From Candidatus Latescibacterota bacterium (lineage in GTDB: Bacteria > Latescibacterota > 4484-107 > B68-G9), in contig DTYS01000232.1 in assembly GCA_012961755.1 (NCBI GenBank), positions 1 to 10,668 on the forward strand: a DNA stretch of 10,668 nt. Direction: 5' to 3'. The position numbers and the translations under genes were made by a program. Shown piece by piece: positions 1 to 6,866 of this stretch. The notes beneath the pieces are model-generated. The model ran no database searches. It was given only the letters and a program-made list of their open reading frames with translations, and had not been told where the DNA came from. Positions within the stretch are counted from its first letter, which is position 1. Each line of letters starts with the position of its first letter.

Positions 1-2
1 AC

Positions 3-212
3 ATAGGGCCCAAGCTGGCCAGGAGGATAATATCCTACAGGAGGAGGAACGGCCCGTTCCGCTCGGTCGACGAGCTTTTAAAGGTTAAGGGTATAGGGCC
101 GAAGATCTTGGATAAGATAAGGCCGTTTTTGGAGGTGAAGGATGAGGATATTGGGAGGGGAGGCGAAGGGGAGGCGAATTCGGGTGCCGGGAAGGAAGGT
201 GCGTCCCACTAA
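3..212 (+). CDS. comEA: ComEA-type helix-hairpin-helix protein, C-terminal fragment (5' truncated)
   Basis: The window opens inside this gene; the reading frame starts at base 3 and ends at TAA 210-212. The visible peptide has the second part of a ComEA-style tandem helix-hairpin-helix unit: an IGPKLARRII segment, the hallmark NGPF after a basic YRRR run, then VDELLKVKGIGPKILDKI. In ComEA this module binds double-stranded DNA non-specifically during uptake; related stand-alone HhH proteins may serve DNA repair instead. The family pattern normally stops soon after the PFL seen here, yet this frame runs about 22 more residues, low in complexity and rich in Gly/Glu, across the start of rsmD. That overlap is about 71 bases. 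The N-terminal part, including any membrane anchor, lies outside the window, so assignment to competence rather than another HhH protein is an inference. Confidence 0.75.
   Translation: MGPKLARRIISYRRRNGPFRSVDELLKVKGIGPKILDKIRPFLEVKDEDIGRGGEGEANSGAGKEGASH
131..145 (+). repeat. Translation-start module, copy 1 (rsmD start)
   Basis: The 15-base string GGAGGTGAAGGATGA contains the Shine-Dalgarno site and start codon of rsmD. The identical 15-mer recurs at 1151-1165 at the start of the NYN gene. Here the upstream comEA frame reads past the TGA, whereas at the second copy the upstream coaD frame stops there. Confidence 0.7.
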
Positions 213-747
213 GGGGGTCGTCAAGAAGGCCCTCTTCGAGCTCCTAGGGGAGGACATCAGGGGAGCGAAGGTCCTGGACCTCTTCGCAGGGGCCGGAGGG
301 GTGGGCCTGGAGGCCCTCAGCAGGGGGGCAGGGGAGGTATGGTTCGTGGATAAGGACAGGAGGGCGCTGAGGGTCATCAGGGAGAACGTGACCCTTCTGG
401 GTATGGAAGGGAGGGCCGTGGTGAGGGGGGAGGATGTGCTCGGTTTCCTCCGGGAAGCGGCGAGGGCGAGGTTCGACGTGGTCTTCGTGGACCCCCCGTA
501 CGGGAAGGACGTCTTAGAGGATGTGCTCAGGGCGCTGGGAGAGGGGGGATGGGTGGAAGAAGGAGGGGTCGTGGTATCCGAGCTTCCCAGGAAGAAGCAG
601 GTTCCGGAGAGGATAGGGCCTTGGAAGGCCGTGGACGGGAGGGCCTACGGGGATACCAAGCTTATATTTTGGAGGAGGGATGAGGATCGCACTTTATCCG
701 GGGACGTTCGACCCCATCACTTACGGCCATCTAGACATAGTCCATAG
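142..747 (+). CDS. rsmD: 16S rRNA (guanine(966)-N2)-methyltransferase RsmD
   Basis: This is an S-adenosylmethionine-dependent enzyme that methylates N2 of G966 in 16S rRNA of the small ribosomal subunit. The start at ATG 142 is supported by the family's typical N terminus (MRILGGEAKGRRIRVP) and a GGAGG site at 131-135. SAM-binding motif I is seen as VLDLFAGAGGVGLEALSRGA at residues 44-63, and the catalytic DPPY motif of N-methyltransferases at residues 117-120. The conserved C-terminal segment AYGDTKLIFW ends near residue 177. The last ~20 residues are unlike the family and are read through the start of coaD, giving a 68-base overlap, so the tail is probably unstructured. In many bacteria rsmD lies directly upstream of coaD, as here. 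The identification is firm. Confidence 0.95.
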   Translation: MRILGGEAKGRRIRVPGRKVRPTKGVVKKALFELLGEDIRGAKVLDLFAGAGGVGLEALSRGAGEVWFVDKDRRALRVIRENVTLLGMEGRAVVRGEDVLGFLREAARARFDVVFVDPPYGKDVLEDVLRALGEGGWVEEGGVVVSELPRKKQVPERIGPWKAVDGRAYGDTKLIFWRRDEDRTLSGDVRPHHLRPSRHSP

Positions 748-1165
748 GGCCCTCAAGCTCTTCGACAGGCTCATAGTGGTCGTGGCGGAGAACCCCCAGA
801 AAAAGAACTTGTTCTCCTTGGAGGAAAGGTTGGAGATGGTGAGGGAGACAGTGAGAGGATTGGACAGGGTCTCAGTGGATAAGTTGGAGGGCCTCCTGGC
901 AGATAAGGTCAGCAGTACCGGAGCATGTGCGGTTGTGCGGGGCCTGAGGGCGGTGACGGACTTCGAGTACGAGTTTGAGATGGCCCTAACGAACCGAACT
1001 CTGAACCCGGAAATAGAGACCGTCTTCCTCATGACGAGCATGGAGTACATCTACCTGCGCTCGTCGCTCGTGAAGGAGGTGGCGTCCTTAGGTGGGGATG
1101 TGAGTCACTTCGTCCCACCTTTCGTCGAGAGGAAGCTGAAGGAGAAGCTGGGAGGTGAAGGATGA
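680..1165 (+). CDS. coaD: Phosphopantetheine adenylyltransferase CoaD
   Basis: CoaD transfers AMP from ATP to 4'-phosphopantetheine, the fourth step of coenzyme A synthesis, in the cytoplasm. The protein has 161 residues, the usual length. Hallmarks of the nucleotidyltransferase fold are present: PGTFDP at residues 7-12, the T-x-G-H motif at 14-17, the RGLRAVTDFEYE segment from residue 87, and a C-terminal LRSSLVKE (residues 126-133) that matches the family's SSxVKE nucleotide-binding motif. ATG 680 has a GGAGGAGG site at 671-678 and starts exactly at the conserved N terminus. The gene begins inside the 3' end of rsmD and ends with ATGA, sharing four bases with the next start, so translation is probably coupled across rsmD, coaD and the following gene. 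Confidence 0.96.
   Translation: MRIALYPGTFDPITYGHLDIVHRALKLFDRLIVVVAENPQKKNLFSLEERLEMVRETVRGLDRVSVDKLEGLLADKVSSTGACAVVRGLRAVTDFEYEFEMALTNRTLNPEIETVFLMTSMEYIYLRSSLVKEVASLGGDVSHFVPPFVERKLKEKLGGEG
1151..1165 (+). repeat. Translation-start module, copy 2 (coaD stop / NYN start)
   Basis: The second exact copy of the 15-mer found at 131-145. It carries the ribosome binding site, the ATG of the NYN gene and, through the TGA overlapping that ATG, the coaD stop codon. This layout favours translational coupling through ATGA. Confidence 0.7.
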
Positions 1166-2607
1166 ACCCCCTCGCCCGCAGGATGGCCGAGCTCGTGCCT
1201 CCCAACGTTATGCTCAGGATTTTGGGAGATTCCTTAAGCAAAAGGGAAATAGTAAAATTATGCAACGCCTGCGGTATAACCTACAAAGGTGTGAGGACTA
1301 AATCCGTCCCTACAGACGAGCTCATAGACGACCTCACGGACGCCTTCTACGAGGAGGAGGACATTGCCCAGAGGATCGTAGAGACCCTGAACAAAGCGAA
1401 CAGGGCATGGATACGGAAGGTACAGGATTCCTCCCCGGACCAGGTCGAGGAGATACTCTCCAAGGCCCCGGAGGGGGAGGTGGGGAGGGTCCTCTTCGCT
1501 CTGGCGGTGGACGGTAGACCTGAGGTTACCGACCTGCTCTTGGATTGGGAGGAAGGGTGGGAGGACTCATCTGTAGTAGCCGAGGTCTTAGAGCGTATGG
1601 CGGCCTTTACGGGCGAGAGGGAGGAGCTGGAGAGGAGGGTGGAGTCCCTCAGGAGGGAGAGGGACGAGCTCAAGGGGCAGCTGGAGGTGCTCCAGAGGGA
1701 ACGCAATGCCCTTAAGGAGCTGCTGGCCCGGAGGGAGAGGGAGATAAGTTCGCTCCGTCGGGCGAACAGGGAGCTCGAGGCCGAAAGGGACCAGCTCAAG
1801 GGGAAGTTGGAGGAGGTACAGGTCCAGGACCTCAGGACCCTGAGCTCCCAGATGCACCAGCTCGTGCGGGAGCATAGGAAGCTCTGCCACGATGTGGAGA
1901 GGTTGGTCTCGAAGGAGGAGGTCCATGGGCCCGGACCTTTCTTGGAGGCCCTAGGGAGGGCCGTGGGTAGCCTGAGGGATACGTTGGTGAGCCTTTCAGA
2001 GGTCTGGTCCAGACGTGAGGAGAGCCTATGGAAGGGTCTGGAGGCCGTCAGACAGGAGGTGCAAGGCCTGACGGCGGAGGTGCGCGGTCTGAAGTCCACG
2101 GAGCGGAGAGGGAGGCCAGTCGGGGGGCCTCCGAGGGTGGGAGTCTTCGTGGACGTGCAGAACATGTTCTACTCGGCAAGGCAGTTGGGCGGAAGGTTGG
2201 ACTTCGAGAAGCTGTTGGAGGTGACGGTAGCGGGAAGGAGGCTCGTGAGGGCGATAGCCTACGTCGTGACGGCTCCTGACGTGGACCAGAGCAAGTTCGT
2301 GACCATGCTCAGGCAGAAGGGATACGAGGTAAAGATAAAGGAGCTCCGCAAGAGGATAGACGGCTCCGCCAAGGGGGACTGGGACATGGGGATGGCGATA
2401 GACATCGTCAAGCTTTCGGAGTCTTTGGACGTGGTGGTGTTGGTGAGCGGGGACGGGGACTTCGTGGACCTGGTGAACCTGGTGAAGACCAAGGGGCCGA
2501 GGGTTGAGGTGTTCTCCTTCGATCAGAACACTTCTAAGGACCTCATAGAGGCGGCGGACGCTTACTATCCTATAGGCGAAGAACTTCTACGCCCGATAGG
2601 CGTTTAG
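1162..2607 (+). CDS. Coiled-coil protein with C-terminal LabA-like NYN (PIN-fold) nuclease domain
   Basis: The 481-residue protein has three visible parts. Residues 1 to ~90 form an alpha-helical N-terminal region of unknown family, with basic and acidic helices that might bind nucleic acid. Residues ~150-320 contain a long charged coiled coil, strongest at 154-220 with Glu/Arg/Leu heptads. Residues ~325-478 are a NYN domain of the LabA/DUF88 type: VGVFVDVQNM with D331 and N334, the KGDWDMGMAIDI strip (D406, D408, D414), and SGDGDF with D431 and D433. These acidic residues are those expected to hold a metal ion in PIN-fold ribonucleases, so RNA cleavage is plausible but not proven. ATG 1162 overlaps the coaD stop (ATGA) and follows GGAGG at 1151-1155. 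No membrane segment or signal peptide is seen. The coiled coil suggests oligomerisation. Confidence 0.85.
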   Translation: MNPLARRMAELVPPNVMLRILGDSLSKREIVKLCNACGITYKGVRTKSVPTDELIDDLTDAFYEEEDIAQRIVETLNKANRAWIRKVQDSSPDQVEEILSKAPEGEVGRVLFALAVDGRPEVTDLLLDWEEGWEDSSVVAEVLERMAAFTGEREELERRVESLRRERDELKGQLEVLQRERNALKELLARREREISSLRRANRELEAERDQLKGKLEEVQVQDLRTLSSQMHQLVREHRKLCHDVERLVSKEEVHGPGPFLEALGRAVGSLRDTLVSLSEVWSRREESLWKGLEAVRQEVQGLTAEVRGLKSTERRGRPVGGPPRVGVFVDVQNMFYSARQLGGRLDFEKLLEVTVAGRRLVRAIAYVVTAPDVDQSKFVTMLRQKGYEVKIKELRKRIDGSAKGDWDMGMAIDIVKLSESLDVVVLVSGDGDFVDLVNLVKTKGPRVEVFSFDQNTSKDLIEAADAYYPIGEELLRPIGV

Positions 2608-2621
2608 AAAGGAGGAGAGAT

Positions 2622-4445
2622 ATGCAGATGTCTTTCCCCGCTCTCGGGAGGCGTTACAGGATAGAGGACGTCAAGGAACCCAACCTTCTGAGGGAGGTCT
2701 TTCCTTACACCGAGGTCCCGAGGCTCGTCTTCGACGGGGTCTCCGTGCCCATAGCCCTCCCCGATGAGATCTGGATAACCGACACCACCTTCAGGGACGG
2801 CCAGCAGGCCAGGCCCCCCTATACCGTAGAGCAGATATTACAGCTGTTCAAGTTCCTGCACCGTCTGGGTGGCCCCAAGGGGATAATACGGAAGTCGGAG
2901 TTCTTCCTTTACAGCGAGAGGGACAGGGAGGCGGTCGAGAGGTGCTTGGAGCTGGACTACGAGTATCCAGAGGTCACCGGATGGATAAGGGCGAACCCCT
3001 CGGACCTCAAGCTCGTCCGGGATATGGGGCTCAAGGAGACCGGGATACTCACGTCCGTCTCTGACTACCACATATTCCTAAAGCTAGGGAAGACTAGGAA
3101 GGAGGCGATGGATGGATACCTCAGGGTGGTGAGGGAGGCCGTGGAGATGGGCATAAACATAAGGTGTCACTTCGAGGATGTGACGCGTGCCGACATATAC
3201 GGATTCTGCGTACCCTTCGCCCAGGAACTCATGAAGATATACGATGAAAGCGGGATCCCCGTCACAATAAGGCTGTGCGATACGATGGGCTTAGGGGTGC
3301 CCTTCGCGGAGGCTTCGCTTCCCAGGAGCGTGCCAAAGCTCGTGCATACCTTCAGGACTGAGGCCGACGTCCCACCTGAACTTTTAGAATGGCACGGCCA
3401 CAACGACTTCCATATGGTACTGGTGAACGCGGTGGCCGCCTGGCTCTACGGATGTGCTGCAGCCAACGGTACCCTCCTGGGATACGGGGAGAGGACCGGT
3501 AACCCTCCCATAGAAGCTTTGACCATAAAGTACGCGTCCATAAAGGGTACCACCGACGGCATGGACCTGAGGGTGATAACGGACGTGGGGAACTTCTACA
3601 GGGAAATAGGTTCCGAGGTCCCCTCCAGCTATCCGTTCGTCGGGGACAACTTCAACGTCACCAGGGCGGGGATACACGCGGACGGCGTAATGAAGAACCC
3701 CGAAATCTACAACATATTCGATACCGAAAGGATACTCGGAAGGCCGTTGGGTATAGCTGTGACCGACAAGTCCGGGGTGGCCGGAATAGCGCTTTGGATA
3801 AACGAGCACCTGGGCCTCGAGGGTGAGAGGAGGGTTGACAAGAGACATCCTGGGATTGCCAAGATATACAAGGAGATACAGGAACAATACGCCCGGGGGA
3901 GGGTGACGGGGATCTCGGACGAGGAGATGTGGGAGTTCACCAGACGCTACATCCCGGAGCTCTTCGAGTCCGAGTTCGACAGGATAAAGAGGGAGGTGTC
4001 GGAGATGGCCCAGAGGATGGCGGAAGAGCTCGCAGAGCACCCGGATGTGCGCTCTATGGACCCTGCAAGGATGGAACCGGTCCTGGAGAAGTTCTTGGAA
4101 CAGCATCCCTCCATACAGCTTATATATGTTACGGATACCGAGGGATGGAAGATAACCAAGAACATAACCCAGAAGGAGGAGAGGGCGGCATATGCCACCT
4201 TCGGCCTGAACGAGAACTTCTCGGACAGGGAGTGGTTCATAGAGCCAATGAAGACAGGAAGGGCGCACGTTATGGACTTCTACATCTCCAAGAGGACCGG
4301 CGCCCTATGCATAACTTCTTCCGCCCCTATAAGGGACGAAGGTGAACAGATAGTTGGCATAATAGGGATAGACTTCAAGTTCGAGAGGCTCGCCAAGCTT
4401 GCGGAGGAGCATAACATCCCGACGTCCGAACTCAAGGGGTTGTAG
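2622..4445 (+). CDS. LeuA/homocitrate-synthase superfamily enzyme with C-terminal Cache/PDC-like sensor domain
   Basis: The N-terminal ~400 residues are an HMGL-like TIM barrel, the fold of isopropylmalate, homocitrate, citramalate and Re-citrate synthases, which condense acetyl-CoA with a 2-oxo acid. Seen are TDTTFRDGQQ (residues 53-62, with R58 and D59), the HGH metal pair (H258, H260) followed by ND, GYGERTGNPPIEAL from residue 287 and RAGIHADGV from 348. A helical linker leads to residues ~475-590, which look like a Cache/PDC ligand-binding domain: YVTDTEGWK, NFSDREWFIEPMKTGRAHV, SSAPIRDEGEQIVGIIGIDF. The usual LeuA regulatory domain is not recognisable. No membrane segment is seen, so the sensor would be cytoplasmic and may control activity allosterically. 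Substrate is unknown; oxaloacetate, 2-oxoglutarate, pyruvate or 2-oxoisovalerate are all possible. A strong AAAGGAGGAG precedes ATG 2622; ATG 2628 is an alternative start. Confidence 0.82.
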   Translation: MQMSFPALGRRYRIEDVKEPNLLREVFPYTEVPRLVFDGVSVPIALPDEIWITDTTFRDGQQARPPYTVEQILQLFKFLHRLGGPKGIIRKSEFFLYSERDREAVERCLELDYEYPEVTGWIRANPSDLKLVRDMGLKETGILTSVSDYHIFLKLGKTRKEAMDGYLRVVREAVEMGINIRCHFEDVTRADIYGFCVPFAQELMKIYDESGIPVTIRLCDTMGLGVPFAEASLPRSVPKLVHTFRTEADVPPELLEWHGHNDFHMVLVNAVAAWLYGCAAANGTLLGYGERTGNPPIEALTIKYASIKGTTDGMDLRVITDVGNFYREIGSEVPSSYPFVGDNFNVTRAGIHADGVMKNPEIYNIFDTERILGRPLGIAVTDKSGVAGIALWINEHLGLEGERRVDKRHPGIAKIYKEIQEQYARGRVTGISDEEMWEFTRRYIPELFESEFDRIKREVSEMAQRMAEELAEHPDVRSMDPARMEPVLEKFLEQHPSIQLIYVTDTEGWKITKNITQKEERAAYATFGLNENFSDREWFIEPMKTGRAHVMDFYISKRTGALCITSSAPIRDEGEQIVGIIGIDFKFERLAKLAEEHNIPTSELKGL

Positions 4446-4447
4446 AT

Positions 4448-5158
4448 ATGGCGATCTTGGTGGCTCACAGGGGATACTCCGCGGTGGCACCCGAGAACAC
4501 CTCGGCCGCCCTGAGGGCGGCTTTGAGGGCTGGGGTATCGGTCTGCGAGGTGGACGTGAGGGTTACCTCGGACGGGGAGCTGGTGCTCATGCACGACGAG
4601 ACCGTGGACAGGACCACGGACGGGAGCGGGAGGGTCCGGGAGCTCTCCTTAAGTCAGATAAGGGCGTTGGACGCCGGCTCCTGGAAGGGGGAGGGATTTC
4701 GGGGCGAGAGGGTCCCCACGCTCCGGGAGGCCTTGGAGGTTATTAAGGGCGGGCATTTGGTCGTAGAGGTGAAGGACGAGGGCATAGAGGGGAGGTTGGC
4801 GAGGACGATAATGGATGCCGGGGCCCAGGAACGCACGACCGTCATATCCTTCTCGTTGGAGACCTGTAGGAACTTGAGGAAGCTTATACCCGACCTCGGC
4901 GTGCTATGGCTGCTGGGGAGGAGGTACGGAGGGCCTATATCCACGGCCTTGGAGGCCGGGGTGCAGGGTTTGGATGTGCACCACGAAGCTATAACCCCCG
5001 AGTTCGCGGAGGCAGTGCTTATGAGGGGCTTGAGCCTCTGGGCCTGGACCGTGAACGAGCCCGAGGAGGTCGGAAGGCTTGAGGACCTCGGCGTCTCCGT
5101 CGTAACGTCGGACGACCCCGTAAGGCTGAGGAGGAAGCCATGCCCCGCTATTCCATAG
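4448..5158 (+). CDS. Glycerophosphodiester phosphodiesterase (GDPD, UgpQ-like)
   Basis: GDPD enzymes hydrolyse glycerophosphodiesters, released from phospholipid turnover, to sn-glycerol 3-phosphate and an alcohol. The 236-residue length fits the cytoplasmic UgpQ class, and no signal peptide is seen. Catalytic and metal residues are all visible: HRG at 7-9, PEN with E16 and N17, EVD with E34 and D36, the HD pair H49-D50, and VEVK at ~106-109. The C-terminal WAWTVNEPEEVGRLEDLGV segment is a well conserved family feature. ATG 4448 lies two bases after the previous stop, with AAGGGG eight bases upstream. The 3' end overlaps the next gene by 19 bases, which supports co-transcription. The natural substrate cannot be read from the sequence. 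Confidence 0.93.
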   Translation: MAILVAHRGYSAVAPENTSAALRAALRAGVSVCEVDVRVTSDGELVLMHDETVDRTTDGSGRVRELSLSQIRALDAGSWKGEGFRGERVPTLREALEVIKGGHLVVEVKDEGIEGRLARTIMDAGAQERTTVISFSLETCRNLRKLIPDLGVLWLLGRRYGGPISTALEAGVQGLDVHHEAITPEFAEAVLMRGLSLWAWTVNEPEEVGRLEDLGVSVVTSDDPVRLRRKPCPAIP

Positions 5159-6816
5159 GGATAGACTTCGGGACGGAATCGGGGAGGGCCGTCCTGGTGG
5201 ATGTGGCCACGGGTGAGGAGGTGGCCACATCCGTGTACACCTACAGGGACGGGGTGATGGATGAGGTCCTTCCGGACGGGAGGACCTACCTAGAGCCGGA
5301 CTGGGCCCTCCAGAACCCTATGGACTACCTGGAGACCGTGTACAACACCATCCCCGCCCTAATGAAGGAGTCCGGCGCGAGGCCCGATGACGTCGTGGGG
5401 GTGGGGATAGACTTCACATCCTGCACGGTGTTGCCCACGCTCGAGGACGGAACGCCTCTTTGTTTCCTGGAGGAGTTCAAGGACGAGCCACACGCTTGGG
5501 TTAAGCTCTGGAAACACCATGCCGCCCAGCCCGAGGCCGACGAACTCAACAGGATAGCGATGGAGCGCGGGGAGAACTTCCTCAAGAGGTACGGTGGGAA
5601 GATATCCTCTGAGTGGTTCTTCCCGAAGGTGTGGCAGATATTGAACGAGGCTCCCCATATATATGAGGCAGCCGGCAGGGTGATAGAGGGGGCGGACTGG
5701 ATAGTCTGGCAGCTTACCGGAAGGGAAACCAGGAACTCCTGCACCGCCGGATATAAGGCGATCTGGGACAAACGTACGGGTTTTCCCTCGGACGACTTCT
5801 TCCGGGCCCTGGACCCGAGGTTGGAACACGTGGTGGACGAAAAGATGTCCAGGAGGATCCTACCCTTGGGTACGAGGGCCGGTGGGCTTACGAGGTATAT
5901 GGCCGAACGCACGGGGCTTCTGGAGGGAACCCCGGTCGCGGTAGGGAACGTGGATGCCCACGTCTCTGTCCCAGCGGCCACCGTCGTGGAACCATGGAAG
6001 ATGGTTATGGTTATGGGAACATCCATATGTCATATGGTGCTGGGCACGGAACGGAATTTCGTGGAGGGGGTGTGCGGGGTAGTGGAGGACGGCATACTTC
6101 CGGGGTACTTCGGGTACGAGGCCGGCCAGTCCGCGGTCGGGGACATATTCGCATGGTTCGTGGAGCATGGCGTGTCGGGGGAGTACAGGGACGATGCCGA
6201 GAGGAGGGGGATTTCTTTACATAAGCTTCTGGAGGAGAAGGCATCCGAGCTTAAACCAGGGGAGAGTGGCCTTCTGGCCCTTGACTGGTGGAACGGGAAC
6301 AGGTCGGTATTGGTCAACGCCGACCTTTCGGGGCTTATCCTGGGCCTTACCCTGACCACCAAGCCCGAGGAAGTCTACAGGGCCCTCATAGAGGCCACGG
6401 CCTTCGGCACGAGGACGATAATAGACGCCTTCGAAGAGGCCGGGGTACCGATAGAGGAACTTTACGCCTGCGGTGGGCTTCCCGAGAGGAACAGGCTTCT
6501 GATGCAGATATACGCCGACGTCACGGGGAGGGAGATAAAGGTCGCCGCTTCCTCCCAGGCGGCCGCCTTGGGCTCGGCCATGTTCGGGGCAGTGGCGGCG
6601 GGAAGTCGGGGCGGAGGTTACGACGACATCGTGGAAGCGGCGAGGCATATGGCGCACCTGAAGCCCGAGAGCTTCAAACCTATATCCGAAAATCGGAAGG
6701 TGTACGAGGAGCTGTACAGGCACTACCTCAAGCTCCACGACCACTTCGGAAGGGGTGGGGACGATGTGATGAGGTACCTCAAGGAACTGAGAAGGTGCGT
6801 GGGGAAGGAGGGATGA
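5140..6816 (+). CDS. araB: L-ribulokinase, FGGY family (AraB-like)
   Basis: Ribulokinase phosphorylates L-ribulose with ATP to L-ribulose 5-phosphate in L-arabinose breakdown. The 558-residue protein resembles Bacillus-type AraB along its whole length as I recall that sequence: IGIDFGTESGRAVLVDV (phosphate-binding loop, residues 6-22), GVGIDFTSCTVLP from 87, VKLWKHHAAQ at 121-130, YGGKISSEW at 151-159, GNVDAHVSVPA with the likely catalytic base D272, GTS at 293-295, YEAGQSAVGD at 326-335 and LALDWWNGNRS. The start at ATG 5140 follows GAGGAGGA at 5128-5135 and lies inside the end of the GDPD gene. araA, araD and an AraR/AraC regulator are absent from the window. Another ketose such as D-ribulose is possible, but L-ribulose is favoured by the close match. 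Confidence 0.9.
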   Translation: MPRYSIGIDFGTESGRAVLVDVATGEEVATSVYTYRDGVMDEVLPDGRTYLEPDWALQNPMDYLETVYNTIPALMKESGARPDDVVGVGIDFTSCTVLPTLEDGTPLCFLEEFKDEPHAWVKLWKHHAAQPEADELNRIAMERGENFLKRYGGKISSEWFFPKVWQILNEAPHIYEAAGRVIEGADWIVWQLTGRETRNSCTAGYKAIWDKRTGFPSDDFFRALDPRLEHVVDEKMSRRILPLGTRAGGLTRYMAERTGLLEGTPVAVGNVDAHVSVPAATVVEPWKMVMVMGTSICHMVLGTERNFVEGVCGVVEDGILPGYFGYEAGQSAVGDIFAWFVEHGVSGEYRDDAERRGISLHKLLEEKASELKPGESGLLALDWWNGNRSVLVNADLSGLILGLTLTTKPEEVYRALIEATAFGTRTIIDAFEEAGVPIEELYACGGLPERNRLLMQIYADVTGREIKVAASSQAAALGSAMFGAVAAGSRGGGYDDIVEAARHMAHLKPESFKPISENRKVYEELYRHYLKLHDHFGRGGDDVMRYLKELRRCVGKEG

Positions 6817-6866
6817 AAAGGCAGGCGGAGGGACATGGAAGTTTAGAGTTGACCAAGAGGTGAACT

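Noticed and set aside
1230..1258. TTCCTT and TAAAAT with 17-base spacing as an internal promoter in the NYN gene.
   Set aside because: The -35 box matches only two of six consensus bases; the AT-rich patch is explained by Lys/Ile codons.
1261..1290. LCNACGITYKG near residue 33 of the NYN protein resembles the second half of a eukaryotic GATA zinc finger.
   Set aside because: A GATA finger needs a second C-x2-C about 17 residues upstream, and no cysteine occurs in residues 1-33. The likeness is probably chance.
1347..2165. 272-codon minus-strand frame antisense to the coiled-coil region.
   Set aside because: Its Ser/Arg/Leu-rich translation is the complement of Glu/Arg/Leu coiled-coil codons; no ribosome binding site or motif is seen.
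3384..4268. Long open frame of 294 codons on the minus strand, antisense to the synthase gene.
   Set aside because: It mirrors the codon bias of the + strand gene (few stops in the complementary frame) and its translation shows no domain-like pattern or good start site.
6288..6863. 191-codon + strand frame overlapping the end of araB.
   Set aside because: It is a shifted frame of araB with low-complexity Gly/Arg sequence, while the araB frame holds clear family motifs.
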